Of a DNA stretch of 25,005 nt, positions 15,992-23,371 are shown piece by piece. Under the pieces are notes generated by a model that saw only the letters and a program-made list of their open reading frames with translations, searched no databases and was not told the DNA's origin. Positions within the stretch are counted from its first letter, which is position 1. Each line of letters starts with the position of its first letter. The stretch lies in the NCBI GenBank assembly GCA_030141605.1, contig JAQGDQ010002472.1, positions 1 through 25,005 of the forward strand, read 5' to 3'. Source of the DNA: Tubiluchus corallicola (taxonomy: Eukaryota; Priapulida; Priapulimorpha; Priapulimorphida; Tubiluchidae). Position numbers and translations under genes: made by a program.

Positions 15992-16048
15992 ATTAAATTG
16001 TTAATGTCCATTTATACTTTGACTTGCAAAATGAATCTAGGAGGAAAA

Positions 16049-16468
16049 TTGAAATATACAGAAAAGGAAGTAGAATATTTTTTAGATTTAGCAATAGAAG
16101 TAAGAATAAATGCTTATGTAAAGTACTCTAATTTTTCAGTTGGGGCTATAGTTGTTGGGGATAATAAAAAGATATATAAAGGTGTAAATGTAGAAAATGC
16201 ATCATATGGGCTTAGCAATTGTGGAGAACGTAGTGCAATTTACAATGCAATAACAGATGGTGTCAAAAAAATAGAAGTTGTAGTAGTAGTAGCAAACACT
16301 CAAAAACCTGTTAGCCCTTGTGGTGCTTGTAGGCAAGTTATAAAAGAATTTTCAACCAAAGATACGATAGTAATTTCTGGAAACCTAAAAAAAGAGTACA
16401 AAGTATTTAAAATAGATGAACTTTTACCTTATGGATTTAACGAAACAGATTTAAGCTATAATGGATAA
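16049..16468 (+). CDS. cdd: Cytidine deaminase
   Basis: The enzyme hydrolyses cytidine and deoxycytidine to uridine and deoxyuridine. I place the start at the TTG at 16049, directly after AGGAGGAAAA, giving 139 residues, the normal size of the small tetrameric Cdd. A reading frame extending to 15998 has no ribosome-binding site and adds 17 residues unlike the family. Zinc ligands are Cys58 in NCGERSAI and Cys91/Cys94 in SPCGACRQV; the proton-shuttle Glu is Glu60, and Asn47/Glu49 in NVENASYG bind the ribose. It is the fourth gene of the salvage operon. A pyrimidine phosphorylase to act on its product is not encoded nearby. Confidence 0.94.
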   Translation: MKYTEKEVEYFLDLAIEVRINAYVKYSNFSVGAIVVGDNKKIYKGVNVENASYGLSNCGERSAIYNAITDGVKKIEVVVVVANTQKPVSPCGACRQVIKEFSTKDTIVISGNLKKEYKVFKIDELLPYGFNETDLSYNG

Positions 16469-16492
16469 AGTTATAAAAAAGAGAGAAAAATT

Positions 16493-17410
16493 ATGAAAGG
16501 GATAGTAATTGCTGGTCCTACAGGTGTAGGAAAAACAAATATATCAATTAAAATGGCAAAGGCCATTAATGGGGAAATTATATCAGCAGATTCTGCTCAA
16601 GTATATAAAGGCCTAAATATTGGAACTGCAAAAATATCAAGAGATGAAATGAAAAATATAAAACATTATATGTTAGATATTATTAACCCTGGAGATGACT
16701 TCAATGTAGGAGAATATCAAAATAAAGTAGATAAGGTATTAAATAGTTTAAGAAATAATGCTGTACCTATTATAGTTGGTGGAACAGGGCTTTATATTGA
16801 TTCTGTTGTAAGGGGTTTGTCAAACTTACCTTCTAAAAATACTTACTACAGAGAAATGTTAGAAAAAAAAGATAAAAAAGAACTATATCAGGAATTACAA
16901 AGAGTAGATGAAGTAGCTGCTAAAAATATTGATAAAAATAATATTTCAAGGATCATAAGAGCTTTAGAAGTTTTTTATTTAACAGGTGAAAAATTTTCAA
17001 AATTATCTAAAAAAAATATAAAGAATAATTTTTATAAATTTTCAAAATTTTTACTCATAAGGCCTAAAGACTCCTTATACTCAAGAATAAATCTAAGAAT
17101 AGACATGATGTTTGAAAATGGCTTATTAGAAGAAGCTAAAAAAATATATGAAGAATATAATAGCTTAAAAAATAAAATAAAAATTATTGGATATCAAGAA
17201 TTATTTTTTTACTTTGATGGAGAGATAACTTTTGAAGAAGCTAAAAATTTAATAAAAAAAAATTCAAGAAGGTACGCAAAAAGACAACTCACTTGGTTTA
17301 AACAAAAAAAAGACTATATAACCTTTAATTTAGACGAAGTAAAAGAAAAAGAGATTATCACAAATATATTGTTAAAATGCAAAAATGATTATCTTGAAAA
17401 TTTAAAATAG
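16493..17410 (+). CDS. miaA: tRNA dimethylallyltransferase
   Basis: The 305-residue enzyme adds a dimethylallyl group to N6 of A37 in tRNAs that read codons starting with U. The P-loop GPTGVGKT (8-15), the ISADSAQVYKGLNIGTAK block with the catalytic Asp, and the VGGTGLYIDSVVRGL block are all present. So is the C-terminal SRRYAKRQLTWFKQ motif that packs against the anticodon stem. The length is normal. It begins 24 bases after cdd with only a weak GAGAG site, so it may be co-transcribed with the salvage genes, although its function is unrelated. Confidence 0.96.
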   Translation: MKGIVIAGPTGVGKTNISIKMAKAINGEIISADSAQVYKGLNIGTAKISRDEMKNIKHYMLDIINPGDDFNVGEYQNKVDKVLNSLRNNAVPIIVGGTGLYIDSVVRGLSNLPSKNTYYREMLEKKDKKELYQELQRVDEVAAKNIDKNNISRIIRALEVFYLTGEKFSKLSKKNIKNNFYKFSKFLLIRPKDSLYSRINLRIDMMFENGLLEEAKKIYEEYNSLKNKIKIIGYQELFFYFDGEITFEEAKNLIKKNSRRYAKRQLTWFKQKKDYITFNLDEVKEKEIITNILLKCKNDYLENLK

Positions 17411-17447
17411 ATATGTTAACATGTAATTTTAAGAAGGTGTAGTTATT

Positions 17448-17972
17448 TTGAAAAAAATATTGATATTATTAGTATTGAGTAAAATTTTTATTTCATGTAT
17501 TAGCGTTGAAAGTAACAATATATTTTTGTCAGAAAATGATAAGAATATAATTAATTTATATATAAAAAAATGGGAACTAAAAGAATTAGAGCAACATTTA
17601 AAAAACTTAGAGAAAAGTGGAATTACTAAAGAGCAATTAGAGACTTACTATAACCAAAAACATGTGCTAGAAATAAAAAAAATGTTATTCAATGAATTTA
17701 ATAAAGAACTTTCAACTGCGTTAAAGAAAAATGATATAGATTTTATTGAAAAAAATACAATGAAAAATTTAGTAAATGACATAAAATTAGATGAATTAAA
17801 AAAAATAGATTTTAGTTATTTTGACATTTATACATCAGAAGGAAAGTTCTATGAAGATACAGCTAAAAATTATATGCTTTTAAATTATTTAGATGAGACA
17901 CTATATTTTTCCTTAAAATTTATATATTCAAAAAGCAGTTGGAAACTAGCAAGCTTTAGCAATGAAGAATAA
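17448..17972 (+). CDS. Small putative lipoprotein of unknown function
   Basis: I do not recognise this 174-residue protein. It begins at a TTG (17448) with AAGGT about 9 bases upstream. The N-terminus, MKKILILLVLSKIFISC, is a lipoprotein signal with Cys17 as the predicted lipidated residue. The mature part is highly charged and helical in character (many Lys, Glu and Asn; ELKELEQHLKNLEKSGI around residues 41-57). It has a C-terminal segment rich in aromatic residues, ending YSKSSWKLASFSNEE, which resembles the end of a small beta domain. It lies 37 bases after miaA in the same direction and is followed by a 123-base gap before rny. No function is proposed; an envelope location is inferred. 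Confidence 0.75.
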   Translation: MKKILILLVLSKIFISCISVESNNIFLSENDKNIINLYIKKWELKELEQHLKNLEKSGITKEQLETYYNQKHVLEIKKMLFNEFNKELSTALKKNDIDFIEKNTMKNLVNDIKLDELKKIDFSYFDIYTSEGKFYEDTAKNYMLLNYLDETLYFSLKFIYSKSSWKLASFSNEE

Positions 17973-17982
17973 GTAGAGTTTA

Positions 17983-18011
17983 GATTACGAAAGTAATACT
18001 CTGGTACTTTG
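17983..18011 (+). terminator. Possible weak terminator after the lipoprotein gene
   Basis: Shortly after the stop codon an AAAGTA / TACTTT stem (6 base pairs, 9-base loop) is followed by GTTTT and a T-rich tract, and an overlapping ATTAC-GAAA-GTAAT hairpin is also possible. Both stems are short. Together they could terminate the salvage/miaA transcript before rny, but this is a low-confidence call. Confidence 0.3.
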
Positions 18012-18095
18012 TTTTATTATTTATTTTTCATAGCTTAAAAATGTGGTATTTCTATATTTTAGAATACTTAAAAAAATGATAAGGAGAGATTAAGG

Positions 18096-19667
18096 ATGGC
18101 TTTACCAGTGATAATTATTGTGTCAGCTTTGATTATAGGTTTTTCTGTTATAGGGGGATTGATATATAAAAAATCAACTATAGATAAACGTATTCTTGAG
18201 CTTAGCTCCATTGAAAACCAAATTGAAATTGCCAAATCAGAAGCAAAAAATATTGTTTCTAAAGCTAAAAAAGATGCTTTAGCAGAACGTAAAGAACAAG
18301 AACTAAAAGGGAAAGAAATTGCTTATAAATTGAAAGAAGAAGCAGAAAAAGAAATAAAAGAACAAAAAAGTGAGATTACAGCAAAGGAAGAAAGGCTAAA
18401 TAAAAGGGAAGAAAACCTTGATACAAAATTTGATAAGCTGGAAGAAAAAGGAAATGAATTAGAAAATAAAGAGAAAGAAGTAGAGAAAAAGAAACAAGAA
18501 ATTGAAGATATAAAACAAAAACAAGAAGAAGAGCTCATTAGAATAGCCAGAATGAACAAGGAGGAAGCAAAAGAGAGGCTATTAAATAGCTTAAAAGATA
18601 GCTTAACAAATGAAAGTGCAACTTTAATAAGGGAATTTAAAGTAAAGTTAGAAGAAGAAAAAGAAAGAAGATCTAAAAGAATACTTTCTACAGCTATAGG
18701 GAAATCAGCAGCGGACTATGTAGTGGATACAACAGTATCTGTGGTTCAGTTACCTAGTGATGATATGAAAGGACGAATAATAGGTAGAGAAGGAAGAAAT
18801 ATAAGAACTATCGAAGCGTTAACAGGTGTAGACATAATAATTGATGATACTCCAGAAGCAGTAGTTTTATCTAGCTTTGATGGTGTTAGAAGAGCAATTG
18901 CTAAAAATGCAATTGAAAAATTAGTTTTAGATGGAAGAATACATCCTGCTAAAATTGAAGAAATAGTAAATAAAGCTAAAAAAGAAGTAAATGAAGAAAT
19001 AATAGAAGCAGGAGAGCAAGCTTTATTTGAAGTTGGAATTCCAAATATACACCAAGAAATTGTAAAAATATTAGGTGCTCTTAAATTTAGATCAAGTTTT
19101 GGTCAAAATGTATTAACGCATTCTATTGAAGTTGCTCATGCTGCAGGGACTATGGCTGCAGAGATAAAAGGGAATGTAAAACTTGCTAAAAGAGCAGGCC
19201 TTTTACATGATGTTGGAAAAGTACTAGATAATGATGGTGATGGATCTCATGCTATAATAGGTGCTGAATTCTTAAAAAAATATGGAGAACAGCCAGAAGT
19301 TTTAAATGCAGTTGCAGCTCACCATGGTGAAGTGGAATATAAGACAGTTGAAGCAATATTAGTGCAAGCAGCAGATGCTGTATCAGCTTCTAGACCAGGA
19401 GCAAGAAGAGAAACTCTTTCTACTTATTTAAAAAGGCTTGAAGAATTAGAGGGGATTGCAAACTCATTTGAAGGAGTAGAAAATTCTTATGCAATCCAAG
19501 CAGGAAGGGAAGTAAGACTTATTATAAACCCTGAAATAGTAGATGATAATAAAGCGTTAATTATGTCAAGAGATGTTGCTAAAAAAATAGAAGAAACTAT
19601 GCAATACCCTGGTCAGATAAAAGTTACTGTAGTAAGAGAAACTAGAGCGGTTGATTATGCAAAATAA
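18096..19667 (+). CDS. rny: Ribonuclease Y
   Basis: The 523-residue endoribonuclease is membrane-anchored by an N-terminal helix (residues about 3-24). A long charged coiled coil (about 35-190) follows, then a KH domain (about 213-275, with [11 protein letters not shown] at 226-236). The HD catalytic domain (about 335-430) has the His371-Asp372 pair in GLLHDVGK and a further metal-binding AAHHGEVE segment. This is the domain order and length of Bacillus RNase Y, which starts decay of many mRNAs at the membrane. The ATG at 18096 follows AAGGAGAG. It is followed at once by a strong terminator. Confidence 0.97.
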   Translation: MALPVIIIVSALIIGFSVIGGLIYKKSTIDKRILELSSIENQIEIAKSEAKNIVSKAKKDALAERKEQELKGKEIAYKLKEEAEKEIKEQKSEITAKEERLNKREENLDTKFDKLEEKGNELENKEKEVEKKKQEIEDIKQKQEEELIRIARMNKEEAKERLLNSLKDSLTNESATLIREFKVKLEEEKERRSKRILSTAIGKSAADYVVDTTVSVVQLPSDDMKGRIIGREGRNIRTIEALTGVDIIIDDTPEAVVLSSFDGVRRAIAKNAIEKLVLDGRIHPAKIEEIVNKAKKEVNEEIIEAGEQALFEVGIPNIHQEIVKILGALKFRSSFGQNVLTHSIEVAHAAGTMAAEIKGNVKLAKRAGLLHDVGKVLDNDGDGSHAIIGAEFLKKYGEQPEVLNAVAAHHGEVEYKTVEAILVQAADAVSASRPGARRETLSTYLKRLEELEGIANSFEGVENSYAIQAGREVRLIINPEIVDDNKALIMSRDVAKKIEETMQYPGQIKVTVVRETRAVDYAK

Positions 19668-19683
19668 AGTATGAAAATAGATT

Positions 19684-19719
19684 AAAAGGCATAGATAAAA
19701 AGTGATCTATGCCTTTTTT
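19684..19719 (+). terminator. Strong intrinsic terminator after rny, abutting the next gene
   Basis: AAAAGGCATAGAT (19684-19696) pairs perfectly with ATCTATGCCTTTT (19705-19717) around an 8-base loop, and the T-run reaches 19719. This is a textbook Rho-independent terminator 17 bases after the rny stop. The ribosome-binding site of the next gene begins three bases after the T-run, leaving no room for a separate promoter between them. Confidence 0.88.
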
Positions 19720-19731
19720 GTAGGAGTATAT

Positions 19732-20139
19732 ATGGAATACAGTGGAAAAATAGTAAAAAAAAATGGAAATAAATATAGTATTCACCTGTATAAAGATGCA
19801 TCATGCCATGGGTGCTCGAAGTGCAGTGAAAAAGATAAGATGAAAAATTACTTTAAATTTGAATCAAATGATGATTATGAAATTGGTGAAATAGTTGAAA
19901 TAATAGTTAATGACAAAGCGTTAAACAAAATAGCGTTAAAATCTTATATATTTCCAAGTATATCTTTAATAGTAGGATATTTTGTAGGAGAGAAAATATT
20001 TCAATCAGAAAAATGGGGTATAACTTTAAGTTTTATATTTCTTGGACTATCTTTTTTAATACTTTGTTTTATTGATACTAAAAAGAAAAACTCCATAGAA
20101 AAAAATGTACTTATAAGAAAGCATAATAGAAGAATTTAA
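19732..20139 (+). CDS. rseC: RseC/MucC-family (SoxR-reducing-type) membrane protein
   Basis: The 135-residue protein has an N-terminal cytoplasmic part with a beta-like segment, a Cys cluster C25-x2-C28-x2-C31 and a GEIVEIIVNDKALNK block. Two transmembrane helices follow (about residues 71-90 and 97-116), then a basic tail. This is the RseC/MucC architecture, linked in other bacteria to sigma-E control or to the Rnf/SoxR-reducing electron path; the role here is unknown. I chose the ATG at 19732 because TAGGAG lies just before it. A frame extending to 19702 would start inside the terminator loop. Expression must come by read-through of that terminator or from a promoter overlapping it. Confidence 0.8.
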   Translation: MEYSGKIVKKNGNKYSIHLYKDASCHGCSKCSEKDKMKNYFKFESNDDYEIGEIVEIIVNDKALNKIALKSYIFPSISLIVGYFVGEKIFQSEKWGITLSFIFLGLSFLILCFIDTKKKNSIEKNVLIRKHNRRI

Positions 20140-20149
20140 GGTAAAAAAA

Positions 20150-20759
20150 ATAGTACTCAATAGTGAAGGTATATTTTTAAAAACTCCTGGAGAGCTAACT
20201 GGCCATAAAATAAAAATCATTAGGACAAAATCAGCCTACAAGTTTTTTTCCTGAAATGATTATTGTAAACAAAAAAATAAATTGTGAAAAAAATTATTGG
20301 AAATAAACTTATTCAAGAGATTTTAAATACTAATAAGAACTTATTTATAAAGGAATCAAAAAAGGGTAACTATGTTAAAAGTTTTTTCTATCCTTTTGCA
20401 AGTATAAAGTCAATAGGAGTATCTCCTACTATTTATTTTGATGTAAATTTAATTCTTAAGATTTTAACAGAAAATAAAAATGGAAAATTCAAAGTAATAG
20501 TAGATCATTAAAAATAGGCTTAGCTCATGAACTTATACATGCGCTACATTTGAAAGATTTATATCACTAATTTTACTTTACATTTGAGAATGAAAGAAAT
20601 AAAGTGATTATTTTGAAAGAGAGTTTAGAAGAAATGGCAATTATAGGTTTGCTAAATAAAAATAAGACAGTTATTGCTGCAAACAACATAAGAAGGAAGC
20701 ATAATATATCACTTAGAGGAGCATATAGTGATAGAGAAAACTATGTCATCATTAAATGA
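20150..20759 (+). pseudogene. Decayed M91-family (NleD-like) zinc metallopeptidase gene
   Basis: The stretch after rseC contains pieces of one protein in successive frames. One piece ends at a TGA at 20252, just after a T7 run. A short piece in the next frame ends at a TAA at 20304, overlapping an A-run. A third piece (about 20284-20508, containing SPTIYFDVN) stops at 20509. A final frame from about 20505 encodes AHELIHALH (HELIH at 20526-20540), is interrupted by an in-frame TAA at 20568, and continues to 20759 through an EEMAIIG segment and a LRGAYSDRENY-like end. HExxH followed by this kind of C-terminus is typical of peptidase family M91, which includes type III effectors such as NleD but also many uncharacterised bacterial proteins. 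No start codon with a good site is seen. With at least four breaks, no active protease is expected. Confidence 0.75.
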
Positions 20760-20836
20760 ATAAAAAAGATTTAAAAACTGTCTAAGTCTAAATAAGTTAA
20801 AAAAATTAATTTTTATGTAAATGTTAGTTAATTTAT

Positions 20837-20872
20837 AAAAAAACTATCAACGGTAACTTTGATAGTTTTTTT
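20837..20872. terminator. Strong bidirectional terminator between the pseudogene and holB
   Basis: A 14-base-pair perfect stem (20837-20850 with 20859-20872) closes the 8-base loop CGGTAACT, with an A7 run on one side and a T7 run on the other, so it works in both directions. It ends plus-strand transcription from rseC and the pseudogene, and can end the minus-strand cysS-mrnC-mreB-holB transcript, about 150 bases past the holB stop. The rest of 20760-21020 shows no convincing gene. Confidence 0.85.
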
Positions 20873-21020
20873 ATAGAGCATTTTATTAGAATAATTTTCT
20901 ACAAATCATATAATAGTAAGGTGACTTTGTAAAAGATAGCTATAGGTTATAGAGATAATGATAGTTTTCAAATGCTTTTTATCAGCTACATAAATACAAT
21001 AAAATTTAATATGGTATTTT

Positions 21021-21938
21021 TTATAAATTTAATAAAAATATCTTTAAAGCTAACTCTGAATTTACAAAGCTTCTTAGGCTATTTTTTATTTCTAACAATT
21101 TTTCAATATTTTCAATATTTCTGTTTCGAGCTAAAAAAATACACATTAATTCTTCTATAAAGCCTCTATTATTACTAGCTTTTAATATGTGATGACAAAA
21201 CTCTATAATATCTTTTTTTTCTATATTATTATAACTTTCTAGAAATTGATCTATTTTTTTATAAAGTTTTATTTTATTTTCAATATCCCTTTTTTCTAGG
21301 TAACTAATTATAATTTCATTTATAGATACATTATTTAATTCTTTATAGTCTGTTATATCTATATTGCAGCTCATGTATCTTTTTATATCATCAGTTATTC
21401 CTAGAAAGAAATCATACTCAGCACAACTTATACCAAATTCAGAAAAAGTAGGACTTTTTATATGTATTAAAAGAGATCTTGAAACAATAGTAGGTAAAAT
21501 ATTTAGATTATTTGCTGTTAAAAATAAAAAGCAGTTATCAGCAGGTTCTTCTATAATTTTTAACATTGCATTTGCACTTTCTTTTCTAAGTTTATCAATA
21601 TTTTTTATAATAAAAATCTTCTTTGTCCCAGAATAATTTCCTTTTGAAGAGTCTAAAATCATTTTTCTAATTTGATCTATTTTTATGTTGTTTTCATTTT
21701 CAATAATATAGAGATCAGGATAATTATAAGAATTTATACTTAAACAATCTTTGCAAGTATCGCAAAAATCATAGTCAATAACTTTACATATTAATCCTTT
21801 TGTATGAGCAATTACAAACTCCATAATATTAGATTCTTTTTTTCCATAGTATAAATATGTTCCTGATATTTTATTTTTTTTAACTTCTCTAATTATAAAA
21901 TTTTTAGCATCTTCGTTTGAAAATATATCTGAAAACAT
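21021..21938 (-). CDS. holB: DNA polymerase III delta-prime subunit
   Basis: The 305-residue clamp-loader-type AAA+ protein starts MFSDIFSNEDAKNFI, as delta-prime does. It has the four-cysteine zinc site C51, C59, C62, C65 (FCDTCKDC), the NYPDLYIIE block after it, a degenerate Walker B region (KIFIIKNIDKLRKESANAMLKIIEEP) and a sensor-type PTIVSRS block. The Walker A site is lost: YYGKKESN replaces the usual GxxGxGK, and SRS replaces the SRC motif. As in other non-hydrolysing delta-prime subunits, it should help the tau/gamma subunits load the sliding clamp rather than hydrolyse ATP. Its ATG overlaps the mreB stop by one base (TAATG), so the two are translationally coupled. C-terminal sequence is divergent. 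Confidence 0.88.
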   Translation of the reverse strand: MFSDIFSNEDAKNFIIREVKKNKISGTYLYYGKKESNIMEFVIAHTKGLICKVIDYDFCDTCKDCLSINSYNYPDLYIIENENNIKIDQIRKMILDSSKGNYSGTKKIFIIKNIDKLRKESANAMLKIIEEPADNCFLFLTANNLNILPTIVSRSLLIHIKSPTFSEFGISCAEYDFFLGITDDIKRYMSCNIDITDYKELNNVSINEIIISYLEKRDIENKIKLYKKIDQFLESYNNIEKKDIIEFCHHILKASNNRGFIEELMCIFLARNRNIENIEKLLEIKNSLRSFVNSELALKIFLLNL

Positions 21939-22951
21939 TATTTTTCTCTTTTCTTAATATTTTTTAAAACAGAAATCATATCTAAGGCTTTTCCTGCCCC
22001 TAAAACAACGCTTTCTAAAGGGTATTCTGATAACATTACTGGAATGTGGAGGTGCCTTTCCATAAGAGTTGTAAAGTTTTTTATAAGAGATCCTCCCCCT
22101 GTCATAACAATACCCTTATCTAGCATGTCTGCTGCAAGTTCAGGAGGTGTTTGTTCTAAAACGTCTTTTACACTTTTTACTATAATCATTAAAGTATCTT
22201 TTATAGCTTCATGTATTTCATCAGATGTCATGCTAACTGGCTTTGGTAGTCCTGTTATTAAGTCTCTTCCTTTTACAGTTATACTTTGAGGTTCTCCTTC
22301 TTTAGGTATTGCTGTTCCAATTTCTATTTTGATTTGTTCAGCAGTTTTTTCTCCTATTAATAGATTGTATTTTCTTTTAATATATTTTATTATATCATCA
22401 TCAAATTTATTTCCAGCAACTCTAAGAGATTGGCTAACAACAGTTCCTCCAAGTGATATAACAGCAATATCTGTTGATCCACCTCCAATATCTATAATCA
22501 TAGATCCTGATGGAGCAGCAATGTCTATTCCTGACCCTATAGCTGCCGCTCTAGCCTCTTCGATTAAGTATGCTTTTTTTGCACCTGCATGTATAGCAGC
22601 CTCTAAAACAGCCCTTTCTTCAACTCCTGTTACTTGTATTGGTACACAAATCATAACTTCAGGGGAGTTAAATCTTCCGCAAACTTTTTGAATAAAATAC
22701 TTTAGCATTGCCTCTGTTATGTCATAATCTGCAATAACGCCATCTTTTAGGGGTCTAATAGCTACTATATAATCTGGGGTTTTTCCAACCATCTCTCTAG
22801 CCTCTTCCCCAACGCTGACCACTTTTCTACTATTTTTTTCAATTGCAACAACTGATGGCTCATTTAATACTATTTTTTCTTTTTGTTTATTATAAACAAG
22901 AGTGTTTGCTGTCCCTAAATCAATACCTATTCTACTTTTAAAAAAACTCAT
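21938..22951 (-). CDS. mreB: Rod-shape-determining actin homologue MreB
   Basis: The 337-residue protein has the full actin-fold nucleotide site: phosphate-1 loop GIDLGTANTLVYN (8-20), phosphate-2 loop IDIGGGSTDIAV, and the adenosine motif VMTGGGSLIKN near the C-terminus. MreB forms membrane-bound filaments that guide lateral cell-wall synthesis, so the cell is probably rod-shaped. AAGGAGAT precedes the ATG at 22951. mreC and mreD do not follow; instead holB overlaps its stop. It may be one of several MreB/Mbl paralogues, which cannot be told apart here. Confidence 0.95.
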   Translation of the reverse strand: MSFFKSRIGIDLGTANTLVYNKQKEKIVLNEPSVVAIEKNSRKVVSVGEEAREMVGKTPDYIVAIRPLKDGVIADYDITEAMLKYFIQKVCGRFNSPEVMICVPIQVTGVEERAVLEAAIHAGAKKAYLIEEARAAAIGSGIDIAAPSGSMIIDIGGGSTDIAVISLGGTVVSQSLRVAGNKFDDDIIKYIKRKYNLLIGEKTAEQIKIEIGTAIPKEGEPQSITVKGRDLITGLPKPVSMTSDEIHEAIKDTLMIIVKSVKDVLEQTPPELAADMLDKGIVMTGGGSLIKNFTTLMERHLHIPVMLSEYPLESVVLGAGKALDMISVLKNIKKREK

Positions 22952-23002
22952 AATAAATATCTCCTTTATTTATTGTATTCTATTTATTTACTACAAAGTT
23001 AC

Positions 23003-23371
23003 TTAAGATATATAGTTATTAATAATACTTTTTATTTTATAATTTTCACCCTTTAGATAGTATACTGCTATAAGAGCCTCAAAGGCAGTCGAATTTCTAT
23101 ACTCTTCTTTAGAGCAATTTTTAGAAAAAGTTTTTATATTGCTATTTCTAGCTCTAAAGGCAGTTTCTCTATAAATGTCTGTTAGCTCTTTTTGTAGTTG
23201 CAAAAATAAATTATGCTGATACTTGCAATTTACATACTTCTTTGCTCTTTCATTTAGCTCTTTAACAGGATATCCCTTTAAAATAAAGAATTCTCTTATA
23301 TGCAAATCCCATACTGTATCTCCTAAAAATGCCAAAGATAGCCCATTTAATTCTTTTATTTTATAGTCCAC
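23003..23371 (-). CDS. mrnC: Mini-ribonuclease III
   Basis: The 122-residue protein is a stand-alone RNase III catalytic domain without a double-stranded-RNA-binding domain. The signature LAFLGDTVWDLHIREF contains Asp18, and FEALIAVYYLKGE contains Glu98, the metal-binding residues. In Bacillus the enzyme matures 23S rRNA and is encoded next to cysS, as here. The start is a GTG at 23371 that overlaps the last 16 bases of cysS in another frame, with AGGAC upstream inside cysS. The overlap implies translational coupling. Confidence 0.93.
   Translation of the reverse strand: MDYKIKELNGLSLAFLGDTVWDLHIREFFILKGYPVKELNERAKKYVNCKYQHNLFLQLQKELTDIYRETAFRARNSNIKTFSKNCSKEEYRNSTAFEALIAVYYLKGENYKIKSIINNYIS

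Noticed and set aside
15998-16048. 17-codon N-terminal extension of cytidine deaminase
   Set aside because: It has no Shine-Dalgarno and does not resemble Cdd N-termini, while AGGAGGAAAA directly precedes the TTG at 16049.
19702-19731. 10-codon N-terminal extension of the RseC-family protein
   Set aside because: It would start in the loop of the rny terminator, lacks a ribosome-binding site, and the ATG at 19732 has TAGGAG in place.
20284-20511. Stand-alone 75-codon protein
   Set aside because: The zinc motif and C-terminal part of the same family follow immediately in another frame, so it is better read as a fragment of the broken M91-type gene than as an intact small gene.
20972-21160. 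Plus-strand open frame of 62 codons
   Set aside because: Most of it is antisense to the holB 3' end, its composition is Phe/Leu-rich as expected of an antisense frame, and no ribosome-binding site is seen.
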